Shown one piece after another: positions 50,627 to 59,528 of a stretch of 64,000 bases of DNA. Numbering within the stretch: position 1 is the first letter of the stretch; the number at the start of each line of letters is the position of its first letter. The position numbers and the translations under genes were made by a program. The DNA comes from Desulfovibrio sp. JC022 (GTDB lineage: Bacteria > Desulfobacterota > Desulfovibrionia > Desulfovibrionales > Desulfovibrionaceae): contig NZ_VOPZ01000003.1 in assembly GCF_010470665.1 (NCBI RefSeq), forward strand, positions 62,001 through 126,000. Reading direction: 5' to 3'. The notes under the pieces were generated by a model that did no database searches, was not told the DNA's origin, and saw only the letters and a list, made by a program, of their open reading frames with translations.

Positions 50627-52408
50627 TCAGGACTTGGCTGGATGATCAGGTCCAGTCAATCCGGTCCCTTCAAAATTGTCGATAATCTTAAGTAATTGCG
50701 AGACGGTTTCTTCTGCTTTGCGGGTTTTTCCTTGAGAGACAAGAGAAAAAGCAGGCACTCCTGTTGTCTGAAAAGCAGCCGTATCCTCAGAACTCGGCAA
50801 GCAATCATCGCACTCAATTCTGTTGAACCAGGGGTGTGGCTTTGTCGCAACGCTCAGGTCGGCCCAGCTGTCCATTTCCAGGTTCAGACATGCTGAGGGG
50901 AGGGTGTCTTTGTGCTGCTTGAGCCAGAGGTCCGGTCCAAAATTATGCGGCATAATGAGCAGTTTGTAAGAATGATTCAGTTCTTTACGTTTCTGGAGGC
51001 AGCGCATCAGTTCTATTCCGCAGGATACGCCATATAGACCTTTGTTATTTACGCATGCTCCATCGAGATATGTTGCGAGCAGTATGGTTTTATCTGATTT
51101 ACCTTTAACGTTAATCTCGCCTATTCTCATTTTATTAAAAGAAAAATCAGCTTTAATTGAAACGGAACAGGACTGGCCTGCCATTTTTTTCTTCTGATCG
51201 TCTGAAACAGCAAATGACCATGTAGGCCGATTGATATTTGACGTCAGCGGAAGATAGTTTTTTTCACCTGTAACAAGATGTTCTGATAGTTCGTCCCATG
51301 AAAGATTGCCTTCAAAGCTTGTAGAATGGCCCCCCACATGGAGCGGGTTGTCATGGCTTGAAATGGCGACGCCATCGGCTGAGGTCAGGGATGCCTCATG
51401 ACAGGTCCATTTTTCGGGTACAATAAGATTCAGCCCCTCTGCTCCGGTATAGAAATCATGGATTTCAAGCGGTGCGGCTTTGCTTAGTGAGTTCAGAGCA
51501 GAATTATATGCATCAGACATGACGTGTCGCGGCAATGGAGTCAGGGTGTCAACAATTTCCTGTAGTGATGCGTCCGGATTAATTGAAATATTATATTTTT
51601 TTACAGGAACACGGTTTTCTTCCAGTTCAATGGGGTCCGCAGCAGGACCTTTTGCACTGAGCCATGGATCTTTTTTGAATTGTTTGCAGGCATATTCGAA
51701 ATATTCCCCTGCTTCGATACAGTAAATTGAATTGCGTCCTAACCTGACAGAAGAGCATACTCCATCGGCTACAGCCATTTCAGCCAGTCTTATACCGTCC
51801 GGGTCCGCATTTTCAGGCCATAAGCGCACGCTGTATGTCCATTGTTCTTCGCATATTTTTCCGTCTTTCAGAACTGGTCCGCGGAAGTACTTTCTATATC
51901 TGAAGGGAACTTCTGCTATTTCTTCAATGTAATGTCTGTAAGTTGCCCAGTTCAGACGTAATCCTACCGTGCATATCTTTGCTTTATTTTCTATTAACCG
52001 TTCGTATACACTTTCGCGTCCATATGTTGTTTTGGGGAGGTTATGAAATAAGTCCTGTGCCGCCGGCCCTTGGCCGCAAATGGATAGAATCGGCTCTTTT
52101 GAACGTATTACCTGCGGCTGGTTTCTGAAAAATTCCGGAAAGGGGCCGATGGTTCCGGGGGTGGAGTCTGCATCGAACAGTTCTCCTTTGCATAACGAGT
52201 ATGAATAGCAGGGGATAAGGATTGTCCCTTCTGGCCCAAGAGCTTCCCGGGCGCATTCAAGAAACAGTTCATTCATGCGTTCCTGGCTGGTTACTCCTTC
52301 ACCAAGACCGAGCATTCCGAGGCTGAGGTAAAATAATACAATATCACCTGTGGCTATCCCTACATTTTGCAGGGCGGCAATCATTTCTTTTTTTGTATAG
52401 TTGAACAT
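50627..52408 (-). CDS. AAC(3)-family N-acyltransferase fused to degenerate DUF4910-like domain
   Basis: A 593-residue fusion. Residues 1-260 match the aminoglycoside 3-N-acetyltransferase family ('GDIVLFYLSLGMLGLGEG', 'TILIPCYSYS', 'TIGPFPEFFRNQPQVIRS', and the acceptor-site His in 'NWATYRHYIEE'). Residues about 270-590 resemble the DUF2172/DUF4910 peptidase, but the metal block has changed: the equivalent of 'YVCHPSMANN' is 'YLDGACVNNK' (His to Gly450), 'VPETIG' is 'MPHNFG', and the 'YHTSADD' His is absent. The second half is thus probably non-catalytic and may bind substrate. It may use acyl-ACP rather than acetyl-CoA; this is inferred. Confidence 0.78.
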   Translation of the reverse strand: MFNYTKKEMIAALQNVGIATGDIVLFYLSLGMLGLGEGVTSQERMNELFLECAREALGPEGTILIPCYSYSLCKGELFDADSTPGTIGPFPEFFRNQPQVIRSKEPILSICGQGPAAQDLFHNLPKTTYGRESVYERLIENKAKICTVGLRLNWATYRHYIEEIAEVPFRYRKYFRGPVLKDGKICEEQWTYSVRLWPENADPDGIRLAEMAVADGVCSSVRLGRNSIYCIEAGEYFEYACKQFKKDPWLSAKGPAADPIELEENRVPVKKYNISINPDASLQEIVDTLTPLPRHVMSDAYNSALNSLSKAAPLEIHDFYTGAEGLNLIVPEKWTCHEASLTSADGVAISSHDNPLHVGGHSTSFEGNLSWDELSEHLVTGEKNYLPLTSNINRPTWSFAVSDDQKKKMAGQSCSVSIKADFSFNKMRIGEINVKGKSDKTILLATYLDGACVNNKGLYGVSCGIELMRCLQKRKELNHSYKLLIMPHNFGPDLWLKQHKDTLPSACLNLEMDSWADLSVATKPHPWFNRIECDDCLPSSEDTAAFQTTGVPAFSLVSQGKTRKAEETVSQLLKIIDNFEGTGLTGPDHPAKS

Positions 52409-52469
52409 ATCTAAGGGTTTATTGGGGTGTCGTGTTATTTAAAAATAAAGCGGATCAAAGGAATGCTTT

Positions 52470-53150
52470 TTATTTTTCTTCGAAGTTCATCAACCCATCA
52501 TAGGCTACACAGCGGACCGGTGCTCCGTCAGCCCCTTTCACCTTCAGCGGGAGGGCCATCAGGGTGACTGTTTCAGATGTGAGCTGATGGATATTGCATA
52601 AATATTCCAGAAGGATAACCTTTGATTTCAGCAGAATTTTATGGATGGGCGAATCCGGGGAATTGGCTGGAGGTTCCGGGTTGTCCGGCATTGCTGCATC
52701 GGTCCCGACAAGCTTGACTCCTTTTTCGACCAGCCAGCGTGCCGCATGTTCGGAGAGGTAGGGGTGCCCGGTATAATACTTTTCGTCGCCCCAGTACTTA
52801 TCCCAGTCATACCTCAGGATTATCCGTTGCGGGATTATTTCTCCGAGTTCTTCTTTCAGCATTTCCACAGATATTTCTGTTAATCCGGGCAAAGAAGAAT
52901 AATCGATAATTCGTGCCGGGCCGATCAGTGCTTCCAGTGAAAGGTTTTCGATAGTGTTTCCGGATTGAACGAAATGTGCTGGTGCGTCCACATGGGTTCC
53001 TGTGTGGCTTCCAAGAACCAGCCGTCTGGTTTCCCGGCCCTGATTTTCAATGTGTGCAAGCTGGCTGACTTCCACCTGAACATGCCAGGGACGGTCATAG
53101 GTCAGCATCCCTTCATGAATTAAATGTGTAAGGTCTATTAGTCTGGTCAC
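52470..53150 (-). CDS. cyclase-family metal hydrolase (kynurenine formamidase-like)
   Basis: A 226-residue protein of the Cyclase family. The metal motif HxGTHxDxPxHF is complete: H49, H53, D55, P57, H59 ('GSHTGTHVDAPAHF', residues 47-60). 'LVGTDAAMPDNPEPP' is the second conserved block with the active-site Asp. Members hydrolyse N-formylkynurenine or act in polyketide and isatin pathways. It lies 4 bases from the ligase gene; it may open or close an amide or lactone of the cluster's small molecule. Confidence 0.85.
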   Translation of the reverse strand: MTRLIDLTHLIHEGMLTYDRPWHVQVEVSQLAHIENQGRETRRLVLGSHTGTHVDAPAHFVQSGNTIENLSLEALIGPARIIDYSSLPGLTEISVEMLKEELGEIIPQRIILRYDWDKYWGDEKYYTGHPYLSEHAARWLVEKGVKLVGTDAAMPDNPEPPANSPDSPIHKILLKSKVILLEYLCNIHQLTSETVTLMALPLKVKGADGAPVRCVAYDGLMNFEEK

Positions 53151-53153
53151 TTT

Positions 53154-54677
53154 TTATCCTGCTGAAAGTATATTGCGGAGATCTGTCTTTTTGACTTTTC
53201 CGGTCGAACTGCGCGGGAAGTCCTTAGCCTGCCGGAAGATTTCCGGACATGCTGTGGATTCCAGATTTGATTGGCATAAGTTTTCGATCTCTTTGCGTAT
53301 GTCTTTAAGTTCCGTATCACCGGAAAGCACTAAAGCTGCAGCCACTTTTTCACCTTGGGCAGGATCAGGGATGCCTACTACCGCAGCTTCAACTATGTGT
53401 TCATGCATGCAGAGGCAGTCTTCGATTTTCTTGGGGCTGATGTTGACGCCGCCCCGTATGATAAGATCCTTTTTCCGGTCAGTGATCCTCAGGTGTCCGC
53501 CTTCTTCTATGATTCCCAGGTCTCCGGTAGGAAAAGCGTGATTTCTTGGCAGGATGTCAGGGGTTCCTGTTTCCGGATTGAGGTAACCTATCATCTGGCC
53601 TTGTGATTCAATCAGAATTTCGCCTTCCTGCCCTGCGGGGGATGTGTCCCCTGTTTCGTTTATCAGGGTAAAGACTACCCCTGTCAGAGCTTTACCTACA
53701 GTCCCGTCCGGTGCCCGCTCTTCAGGTCTGTCGATTGTATTTATTAAAGTTTCAGATAGGCCGAAGCTGGGGAGAACCGGTGTTTCGTACTTCTCCTCAA
53801 ATTCCTTTTTGACATCAACAGGTAAAGGGGCAGTGCATGAGGCGATAAATCTCATTGAACCTGCTGTGTAATTGCGTCCTTCTTCTCCTCTGTCCATTTT
53901 AAGTAAAATACTCAGTACGGAAGGAGACAGCCACATGCAGTTTACGTTGTGTTTAATCGGGGCGGCCCAGAAGTTCATGGCCATCATTGCGTCAAATTCC
54001 CTGTTTACAACAACACTGGCCCCTGCGACAAAAGGACAGAGCAGGCAGTTCAGAAAGCCGGCCATGTAGCTCATGGGCATGATATGATAAAAGCGGTGGG
54101 CGGGCGTTATGGCAAGGGCATCTTTAAAAGCTGCGGCATTGGTAAAAAGGGTATTCGCAGTATGAAAGATTCCCTTGGGCCTGCCCGTGGTTCCCGATGT
54201 GAACGTCAGCGAAAACAGGGCGTCATGGTCTATTTCCGGGACAGACAGTTCCCTGCTGGAGGGAGTGGAATTGAAAAGGGACAACCCTTCCCCTTCTTCC
54301 GATGCTGACAGGTCAATTTTCAGCAAAGAGTATTTTGTCTCAGGAAGCAGAGCTTCCGTTTTGTCCGTATACAGGATGATATCCGTTCTGGCAGCCGCAA
54401 AGATATATTCCCGGTCAGTCTCTTTGTATTTGTTGTTGACCGGGACAGCCACTGCGCCAAGGAAAAGACAAGCATAGTAGGTGCATGCCAACTCAACAGA
54501 GCCGGGCAGCAGTAATCCGATTCTCGAGCCTTTTTTCAAGCCTGCTTCCCTCAGTCTGTCTGCCAGACGTATGGAAGCTTCAGCGAGCTGTCCGTAGGTC
54601 AGAACCTGCTCGGTTGAGGCGTCAATCAGATATGGGTCATTTTCAAATTTGTTAAAAATATCAGCGATGTAGCTCAT
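53154..54677 (-). CDS. AMP-forming acyl-CoA/acyl-ACP ligase
   Basis: A 507-residue ANL-superfamily adenylating enzyme. The P-loop is 'TFTSGTTGRPKG' (158-169); 'PSFGLSETL' is the acyl pocket motif A5; 'PTGDLGIIEEGGHLRITDRK' holds the hinge and ribose Asp; 'RSSTGKVKKTDLR' holds the catalytic Lys of the C-terminal subdomain. It should activate a carboxylic acid as the adenylate and load it on CoA or on the cluster ACP. The substrate acid is unknown; the aldolase directly upstream may supply it. Confidence 0.9.
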   Translation of the reverse strand: MSYIADIFNKFENDPYLIDASTEQVLTYGQLAEASIRLADRLREAGLKKGSRIGLLLPGSVELACTYYACLFLGAVAVPVNNKYKETDREYIFAAARTDIILYTDKTEALLPETKYSLLKIDLSASEEGEGLSLFNSTPSSRELSVPEIDHDALFSLTFTSGTTGRPKGIFHTANTLFTNAAAFKDALAITPAHRFYHIMPMSYMAGFLNCLLCPFVAGASVVVNREFDAMMAMNFWAAPIKHNVNCMWLSPSVLSILLKMDRGEEGRNYTAGSMRFIASCTAPLPVDVKKEFEEKYETPVLPSFGLSETLINTIDRPEERAPDGTVGKALTGVVFTLINETGDTSPAGQEGEILIESQGQMIGYLNPETGTPDILPRNHAFPTGDLGIIEEGGHLRITDRKKDLIIRGGVNISPKKIEDCLCMHEHIVEAAVVGIPDPAQGEKVAAALVLSGDTELKDIRKEIENLCQSNLESTACPEIFRQAKDFPRSSTGKVKKTDLRNILSAG

Positions 54678-54683
54678 TTTGTT

Positions 54684-55736
54684 TTAGCTCTGCTCATTTC
54701 CGTGATATGCAGTAAAGTCAAATCGACTGGTCAAGGGCGGAGTTGTTTTTTCGCTGATTCCTGAAGCGATTGACTCAACCAGATCTTCGGGCGCATCCAC
54801 TTTATCGACTTTACACAATTCGATGATAAGGATTCGAGGATCAATGTTGTATTTACTGGCATATTTTCGAATTGTACTCATGTAACTGGAGTGAAACTGA
54901 GCAAAGCCGGTGACCATATCAAGTGAAGAAAGTCCGTTGCCGCGGATAAGGGGCTTTACATACTTTTCACCCACATCCATGACTCGCAGCATGTCAACTC
55001 CGGTCTCAATTCCCATACGGTCAAGGGCGGCAACTACTAATTCTGTTGCGGCATTCCCTGCACTGCGGCCCATGCCCTGCAGCGAAGTGTCAACTATTGC
55101 CGCTCCCATTTCTACAGCCTGAACAGAGTGGGCAACAGCCAGTCCGAGGTTGTTGTGGCCGTGAAAACCAAGCGGGATATCACAAATGCTTTGAACTGCT
55201 TCGAAGTAGCTTTTCAACTCTGAGGAAAGCATGCCACCCGAGGAGTCTACAACACACAAAACATCTGAGCCGTATTCTTGAGTCTGTTTGGCTTTTTCAG
55301 CGAAATCCTCGGCCTCAAGAACGTATGATTTCATAAAATTAGCTGAGACAAAGAGGCCATGTTTTTTGGCTCGGGCAATAAAAGCCTCAGAAGAGCTTAT
55401 GTCATTTGCGTTGGTTCCGATTCGAATGAATTGTGCTCCCATATCCGCTGCCATATCGATGTCTTCAAGCTCGGCGATTCCAGGGATGCAGAACATGCCG
55501 TACTTGGCTCGTGTCAGCACTTTGCCCGCTGCGGCCAGATAATCCCTGTCGGTCTCAAAGGCCTTGCCGAACCCTTTTTCAGACGCGCCTAATCCCACTC
55601 CATGTCCAACTTCAATTATATCGACACCTGCAAGCTCAAGCTCTTTAGCTATGACAGCTGTATCCTGAGCTGTGAACTGAAAGTCGATGGCATAGCTTCC
55701 GTCGCGAAGTGTTGTGTCCAAAATTTGTGTTTTCAT
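54684..55736 (-). CDS. HMGL-like / 4-hydroxy-2-oxovalerate aldolase-type enzyme
   Basis: A 350-residue TIM-barrel DRE metallolyase. The DRE motif is 'LDTTLRDGSYA' (residues 6-16, with R11 and D12), and the metal His pair is in 'FHGHNNLGLA' (H192, H194). 'VDSSGGMLSSELKSY' and 'DTSLQGMGRSAGNAATE' are the conserved DmpG-type segments. DmpG cleaves or forms 4-hydroxy-2-oxovalerate from pyruvate and acetaldehyde; other members make isopropylmalate or citramalate. No acetaldehyde dehydrogenase partner (DmpF) is next to it, and its C-terminus is shorter than IPM synthases. It is the first gene of the ACP cluster. Confidence 0.85.
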   Translation of the reverse strand: MKTQILDTTLRDGSYAIDFQFTAQDTAVIAKELELAGVDIIEVGHGVGLGASEKGFGKAFETDRDYLAAAGKVLTRAKYGMFCIPGIAELEDIDMAADMGAQFIRIGTNANDISSSEAFIARAKKHGLFVSANFMKSYVLEAEDFAEKAKQTQEYGSDVLCVVDSSGGMLSSELKSYFEAVQSICDIPLGFHGHNNLGLAVAHSVQAVEMGAAIVDTSLQGMGRSAGNAATELVVAALDRMGIETGVDMLRVMDVGEKYVKPLIRGNGLSSLDMVTGFAQFHSSYMSTIRKYASKYNIDPRILIIELCKVDKVDAPEDLVESIASGISEKTTPPLTSRFDFTAYHGNEQS

Positions 55737-56104
55737 GGCATTCGTCCTTGTGGTGTAGGGTCGCTAAGGTCTGGGAATTCCTGTCAATAAGTTTGTTTTG
55801 CTATTAAAATATGGGGTGTTATGCGTGTAAAATGAAGTCTCAGCATGATTTCGACTGTGCTTAGCTTCTATTAGTTTATGGAGTCGATCCTATTTGAATG
55901 CAATTAATTATGCAACATATTCGTGGGCCGCGGTTGTTTTGAAGTGTCTAGACTTCCAGAGTTGTCTATTGGGTAATTTTTTTAATTACAAGACTCGACT
56001 TTCGGAGTTGTGGGTCATGCAGCAACTCCCCTTGATCTTTGATATTGTTCTTTGTTTAAGCCGTAAATATAGAATGCTTGTTTGAGAACTTCAGCCATCA
56101 TGAC
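55737..56104. other. 368-base gap between the ACP cluster and the IS remnants
   Basis: No gene was found. On the minus strand TTGACA occurs at 55787-55782, upstream of the aldolase gene, but without a convincing -10. GAAGT/ACTTC (about 55941-55956) and a GTAATT/AATTAC stem with a T loop (55973-55989) are short inverted repeats close to the IS4 remnant. The region is AT-rich and probably holds the cluster promoter and insertion-sequence debris. Confidence 0.45.
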
Positions 56105-56757
56105 TTACCATAACAGCTCTGCAACCTGTTTGTTTTCCAGCAGATTTGCTGCAGTCAGAGTCAATGTCCGTTGAAGAGACTTCAAGTAATCCAAGTCACG
56201 CATTTCTTCGCAGCAGGCGTGAAAAAGCAGACCGAGGGTGCGTGGATCGTCATTTCGTCTTTGATCCAAAGAGAGGAAGATATATTGCATCATAGCAATG
56301 GTGGTGTGGGCGATAAGCGCATCGAAATCTCTGGCCTGACAGCCTTTTTTCAAGTCCAGATGCTGTTTAATTGTACGGAAAAAGACTTCGATATCCCAAC
56401 GTTTTCCATAGATGCGGACGACATCGACATCGGATAGACTCGTATCCGTGGACAAAAGCGCGAGCCAGTCTTTTTTGCTTGTTACGCACGAAAACGATGC
56501 GTGCAGAGCTACCATTGTTCATCGTGACAACAGCACTTGCGAGAACTTTTGCTCGATCGGCTCTTTTTTTTGATTTTACGGTAAATTGCTTCAACGGTCA
56601 TGCGCTCACCTTTAAAGGTGTAAAGGGTTTTGGGAGTACGTTTGACCATGCAGATCTCGGGCAGATACTCACTTGCTTCGGCGATAACCTTTGGCATGCC
56701 GAACCAGCTGGCCATGAGCTGGTATTTGGCCTTCTTCTTTTGCTTTGTCCCGTCCTG
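56105..56757 (-). pseudogene. IS4-family transposase remnant, frameshifted and 5'-truncated
   Basis: Three reading frames must be joined. First is 'MASWFGMPKVIAEASEYLP' and 'TFKGERMTVEAIYRKI' (about 56757-56585), where the DSWF catalytic Asp region now reads ASWF. Next is 'RADRAKVLASAVVTMNNG' to 'VFVRNKQKRLA' (about 56585-56460). Last is 'LLSTDTSLSDVDVVRIYGKRWDIEVFF' (from about 56460), the YREK-like Glu region of IS4. At least two frameshifts occur, and the N-terminal third is missing where the IS3 copy begins. It cannot make an active enzyme. Confidence 0.8.
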
Positions 56758-56843
56758 AAAATTTATTTATCCAAAGACCTGAAGTGCCCTATCGATGACG
56801 GACAGTCTCTGAGAGGTTAAGGTCAGCTCATGGAGAGACAGTC

Positions 56844-57128
56844 ATGAGTAACCGAAAGTATTCAGAAGAATTTAAGAAGTCCGCCGTTAAGCTCGTCACC
56901 GAGTTGGGCTATTCATACAACGAAGCTGCGGATCAGCTTGGCTGTAGTTCGTGGTCAATTCGGCAATGGACTAAAAAGTATGGCAAAATTAAAGATGTGC
57001 CGCCGGAATTTGAGCATATCCCTGCTGCTGATGAGATGAAAAAGATTCGGGAAGAAAATGCCCGCCTCCGCATGGAGAATGAAATTTTAAAAAAGGCAGC
57101 GGCGTACTTTGCCAAGGAGTCCCTATAA
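56844..57128 (+). CDS. IS3-family transposase OrfA
   Basis: A 94-residue OrfA: helix-turn-helix ('YSEEFKKSAVKLVTELGYSY', 'QLGCSSWSIRQWTKKYG') and a C-terminal leucine zipper ('KKIREENARLRMENEILKKA') that dimerises the protein. It appears intact. It precedes a broken OrfB and carries the frameshift signal at 57089, so it is a leftover of a normal IS3 two-frame transposase. It may still be expressed and repress other copies. Confidence 0.88.
   Translation: MSNRKYSEEFKKSAVKLVTELGYSYNEAADQLGCSSWSIRQWTKKYGKIKDVPPEFEHIPAADEMKKIREENARLRMENEILKKAAAYFAKESL
57089..57095 (+). other. IS3 programmed -1 frameshift heptamer A AAA AAG
   Basis: AAAAAAG is placed in the OrfA reading frame as A AAA AAG (codons TTA-AAA-AAG), the canonical slippery site that yields the OrfAB fusion in IS3 elements. 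The site is intact although the downstream frame is broken. Confidence 0.75.
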
Positions 57129-57702
57129 GGTACGCGTGGATCGCTAAATAAGAAGGACTCTATCCGATTGCTTCATTGTGCCGCGTTTTATCTGTCAGTA
57201 GAAGTGGTTACTATGACTGGCAAAAACGCTTGCCAAGCGAACAGCAGAAACGGCGGGATAAAATCCGTCAAGCGGCCAGCGCATCTTACCGAGAAAGTGA
57301 CGGAGTGTACGGATACCGGAAGGTGCATGAAGACGTAATCGAAACTGTCGGTTTTTACTGTTGTCCAGAAACCGTAAGGCGTGTCCTCGCCGCAAAAGGG
57401 ATGAAATCTCAAACGGTGCGTAGGCATCGTTATACGAAAACGCATCGGGATGAGCACTATGCACCGAACCTGTTGTCGCGGGAGTTCACTGCCAATGCTC
57501 CAAACGAAAAATGGGTTCCGGATATTACATACATCCCTACGGGCGAAGGATGGCTCTACCTGGTAATCGTGCAGGATATTTTATCTACCTTGGAATTTTC
57601 TACAATAGAAAACGTAGGAATGCCGGGATCGGCTATGTTTCACCTGACCAATTTGAGCAGGACTATTACCGTAAACAACACCTAGTACAATATAAAATTT
57701 AA
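57096..57702 (+). pseudogene. IS3-family transposase OrfB, stop codon and internal deletion
   Basis: In the -1 frame after the slippery site the typical OrfB opening 'RYAWIAK' is cut by TAA at 57149, then resumes 'EGLYPIASLCRVLSVSRSGYYDWQ'. The DNA-binding and first catalytic parts follow ('VYGYRKVHEDV', 'NEKWVPDITYI' with the first Asp of DDE). At about 57580 it jumps directly to the extreme C-terminus in another frame ('FYNRKRRNAGIGYVSPDQFE', to about 57700). About 100 residues with the remaining catalytic Asp and Glu are gone. Inactive. Confidence 0.82.
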
Positions 57703-57754
57703 ATCTTCGCATTATATAATTGTGTGTTAAGGTCTCCTCAACAAAGGAGGAGTG

Positions 57755-58694
57755 ATGGCATCGCGTTACCGAGTGACTTTGACGGCAGAGGAGCGAAAAG
57801 AACTTGAGGCAATTTCATCAAAAGGGAAAAGGGCTGCACAAACGTTGCTCTATGCACGAGCATTACTGCTTCTTGACGCTAGTGAACACGGTCTTAAAAG
57901 GCTCGTATCCAAGGTTGCTGAAGCGTTAGGCGTTACCACTCGAAGCCTTGAACACTTAAAAAGAAGGTTTGTCGAAGAAGGCTTTGCTGCCGCTATTGAA
58001 CACAAAAAACGTGTCAAACCTCCTCGGGAAATTAAATTTGGCGGAGAGTTTGAGGCGAAGTTCTTGGCGCTGGCATGTTCTCCTGCCCCAGAGGGCTGAA
58101 AACGTTGGACGGTAAGGCTACTGGCTGAAAAAATGATTGAACTAGAAATCGTTCCTACAGTCTCCCCTATGACCGTGTATAATACTTTAAAAAACTTAAC
58201 TTAAGCCTCACCTGAGCAAGTATTGGAAAATCCCACCAAATCAAAACGCAAGTTTTGTAGCGTCCATGGAAGATATTCTTGAAGTATATGCACGTCCATA
58301 TGATGCAAAGCGTCCGGTTGTCTGCATGGATGAATCAAGCATTCAGTTAATTGGCGAGGTGCGCACGCCTATTCCCGCAGCTCCTGGACAACCTCAACAC
58401 GCACAATACGGCTTCGTTATACGCGACATTTTCAGCAGAAGAGGCCAGCAAACTCTCCCAACGTCTTGAAATACATCATACTCCCAAACACGGAAGCAGG
58501 TTAAATATTGCAGAAATAGAACTCAGTGTTTTGAAACGGCAATGCCTTGCTGGTCAAATCGATTGTATTGAAAAGATGCGTACTCAGGTGGCAGCATGGA
58601 GTGCTGATAGAAATAACCGCTAACCCAAGTGGACTGGCGGTTCAAGACGAAGGATGCGCGTATCAAATTGAAGCGTTTATATCCGAAACTTTAA
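57755..58694 (+). pseudogene. IS630-family transposase, broken by stops, frameshifts and a deletion
   Basis: It starts at 57755 with an AGGAGG site 5 bases upstream. An intact first part (helix-turn-helix, 'RYRVTLTAEERKELEAI' to 'FLALACSPAPEG') ends at a TGA at 58097. It goes on in frame as 'KRWTVRLLAEKMIELEIVP', then stops and shifts, then '[23 protein letters not shown]' with the first catalytic Asp. After 'GQPQHAQYG' a block of about 60 residues is missing, and the C-terminus follows in another frame ('HTPKHGSRLNIAEIELSVL' with the catalytic Glu, ending 'VDWRFKTKDARIKLKRLYPK'). Confidence 0.82.
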
Positions 58695-58707
58695 CCTGTA
58701 CTATGTA

Positions 58708-59088
58708 CTAGTTTTCTCCAAGCAGAATTGAAACATTGAGTATAGTCATCTTCTTGATTAACGATCTGACATGGCGGTCAAATTTATGTGTATACCACGC
58801 GTCGTGGCTTAGCTATGGAGAGCTTGATACGTCTGACACAACCATACTTCCGGGATTGAACACGAGGCACATCGGCAACGGTCCAAATCGGTTTGATATC
58901 GATGGGGACGGTGCGCAGCCAATGCTCTTTTCTTTTTTTGAGGATTACATGGCGGTGCTTGCAGCAGGGACATTTTACAAGCTTTGTTTTGGCTTCACAT
59001 AAATCAGTACGTTAACGACAATAAAATTTTACCGAACAGAGTCATAGCCGGGCAGAATCAAGGTGTGGTAGATGAAACTTGTGGATAT
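58708..59088 (-). pseudogene. ISL3-family transposase N-terminal remnant
   Basis: Read on the minus strand from 59088: 'STSFIYHTLILPGYDSVR' (the start codon is now ATA), a stop, a frame change near 59015, then 'EAKTKLVKCPCCKHRHVI' (the family's zinc-finger N-terminus), 'HWLRTVPIDIKPIWTVADVP' and 'RRIKLSIAKPRRVVYT', a stop at 58786, and a further frame change to 'THKFDRHVRSLIKKMTILNV'. It ends where the IS630 remnant begins; the catalytic domain is missing. The family call rests on this order of motifs. Confidence 0.65.
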
Positions 59089-59528
59089 GGCTATTCTTCC
59101 TTTTCAGCGTTCATTGGTGTGGATATTGAGCGGACGCTATGGCCTTTCATTTTGTCAAGAGTTCTCTTGAGTCGAATGAATCTTATTTGGTTTAAAAAGA
59201 GCAAAAATGCTAACGTTCACAAAGTATTTGTCAAACTTGTCCAGATCAATAATAGTGGATCAATTATTGGCCATATTTGACTTGGGGGTGGAGTTCTTTG
59301 GGGGCTATTGACAAATCTGTTGCTGTGGTTGTTGAATTGTATTTCCATTTGTATAAAAATAAGTAAAGGCCTTGGTGTTATTGACCTGTTGTTTTGGGTA
59401 CATTGTCCAGAACAAAATCTGGCACGGCTTTGGGCTATTGGGATGGGGTAGAAAACGATAAAATTGAACGAAGACAGGTAGGGACCCATTCTTAAGTGAG
59501 GACGGTATTTGAAATTAATCAGACAACA
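59089..59528. other. 440-base gap without a recognised gene
   Basis: Short open stretches occur on both strands, but none has a ribosome-binding site or family motif. The stretch follows the ISL3 remnant and may be further insertion-sequence debris plus the promoter region of the 59529 gene. A possible open frame at 59217-59489 (minus) is proline/isoleucine-rich and looks random. Confidence 0.4.

Noticed and set aside
58736-59002. An 88-residue plus-strand open frame
   Set aside because: The opposite strand reads as the N-terminus of an ISL3 transposase with Cys pairs and a good run of family-like residues, so the plus-strand frame is a shadow.
59217-59489. A 90-residue minus-strand open frame
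   Set aside because: Pro/Ile/Ser-rich with no motif or ribosome-binding site and located in IS debris.
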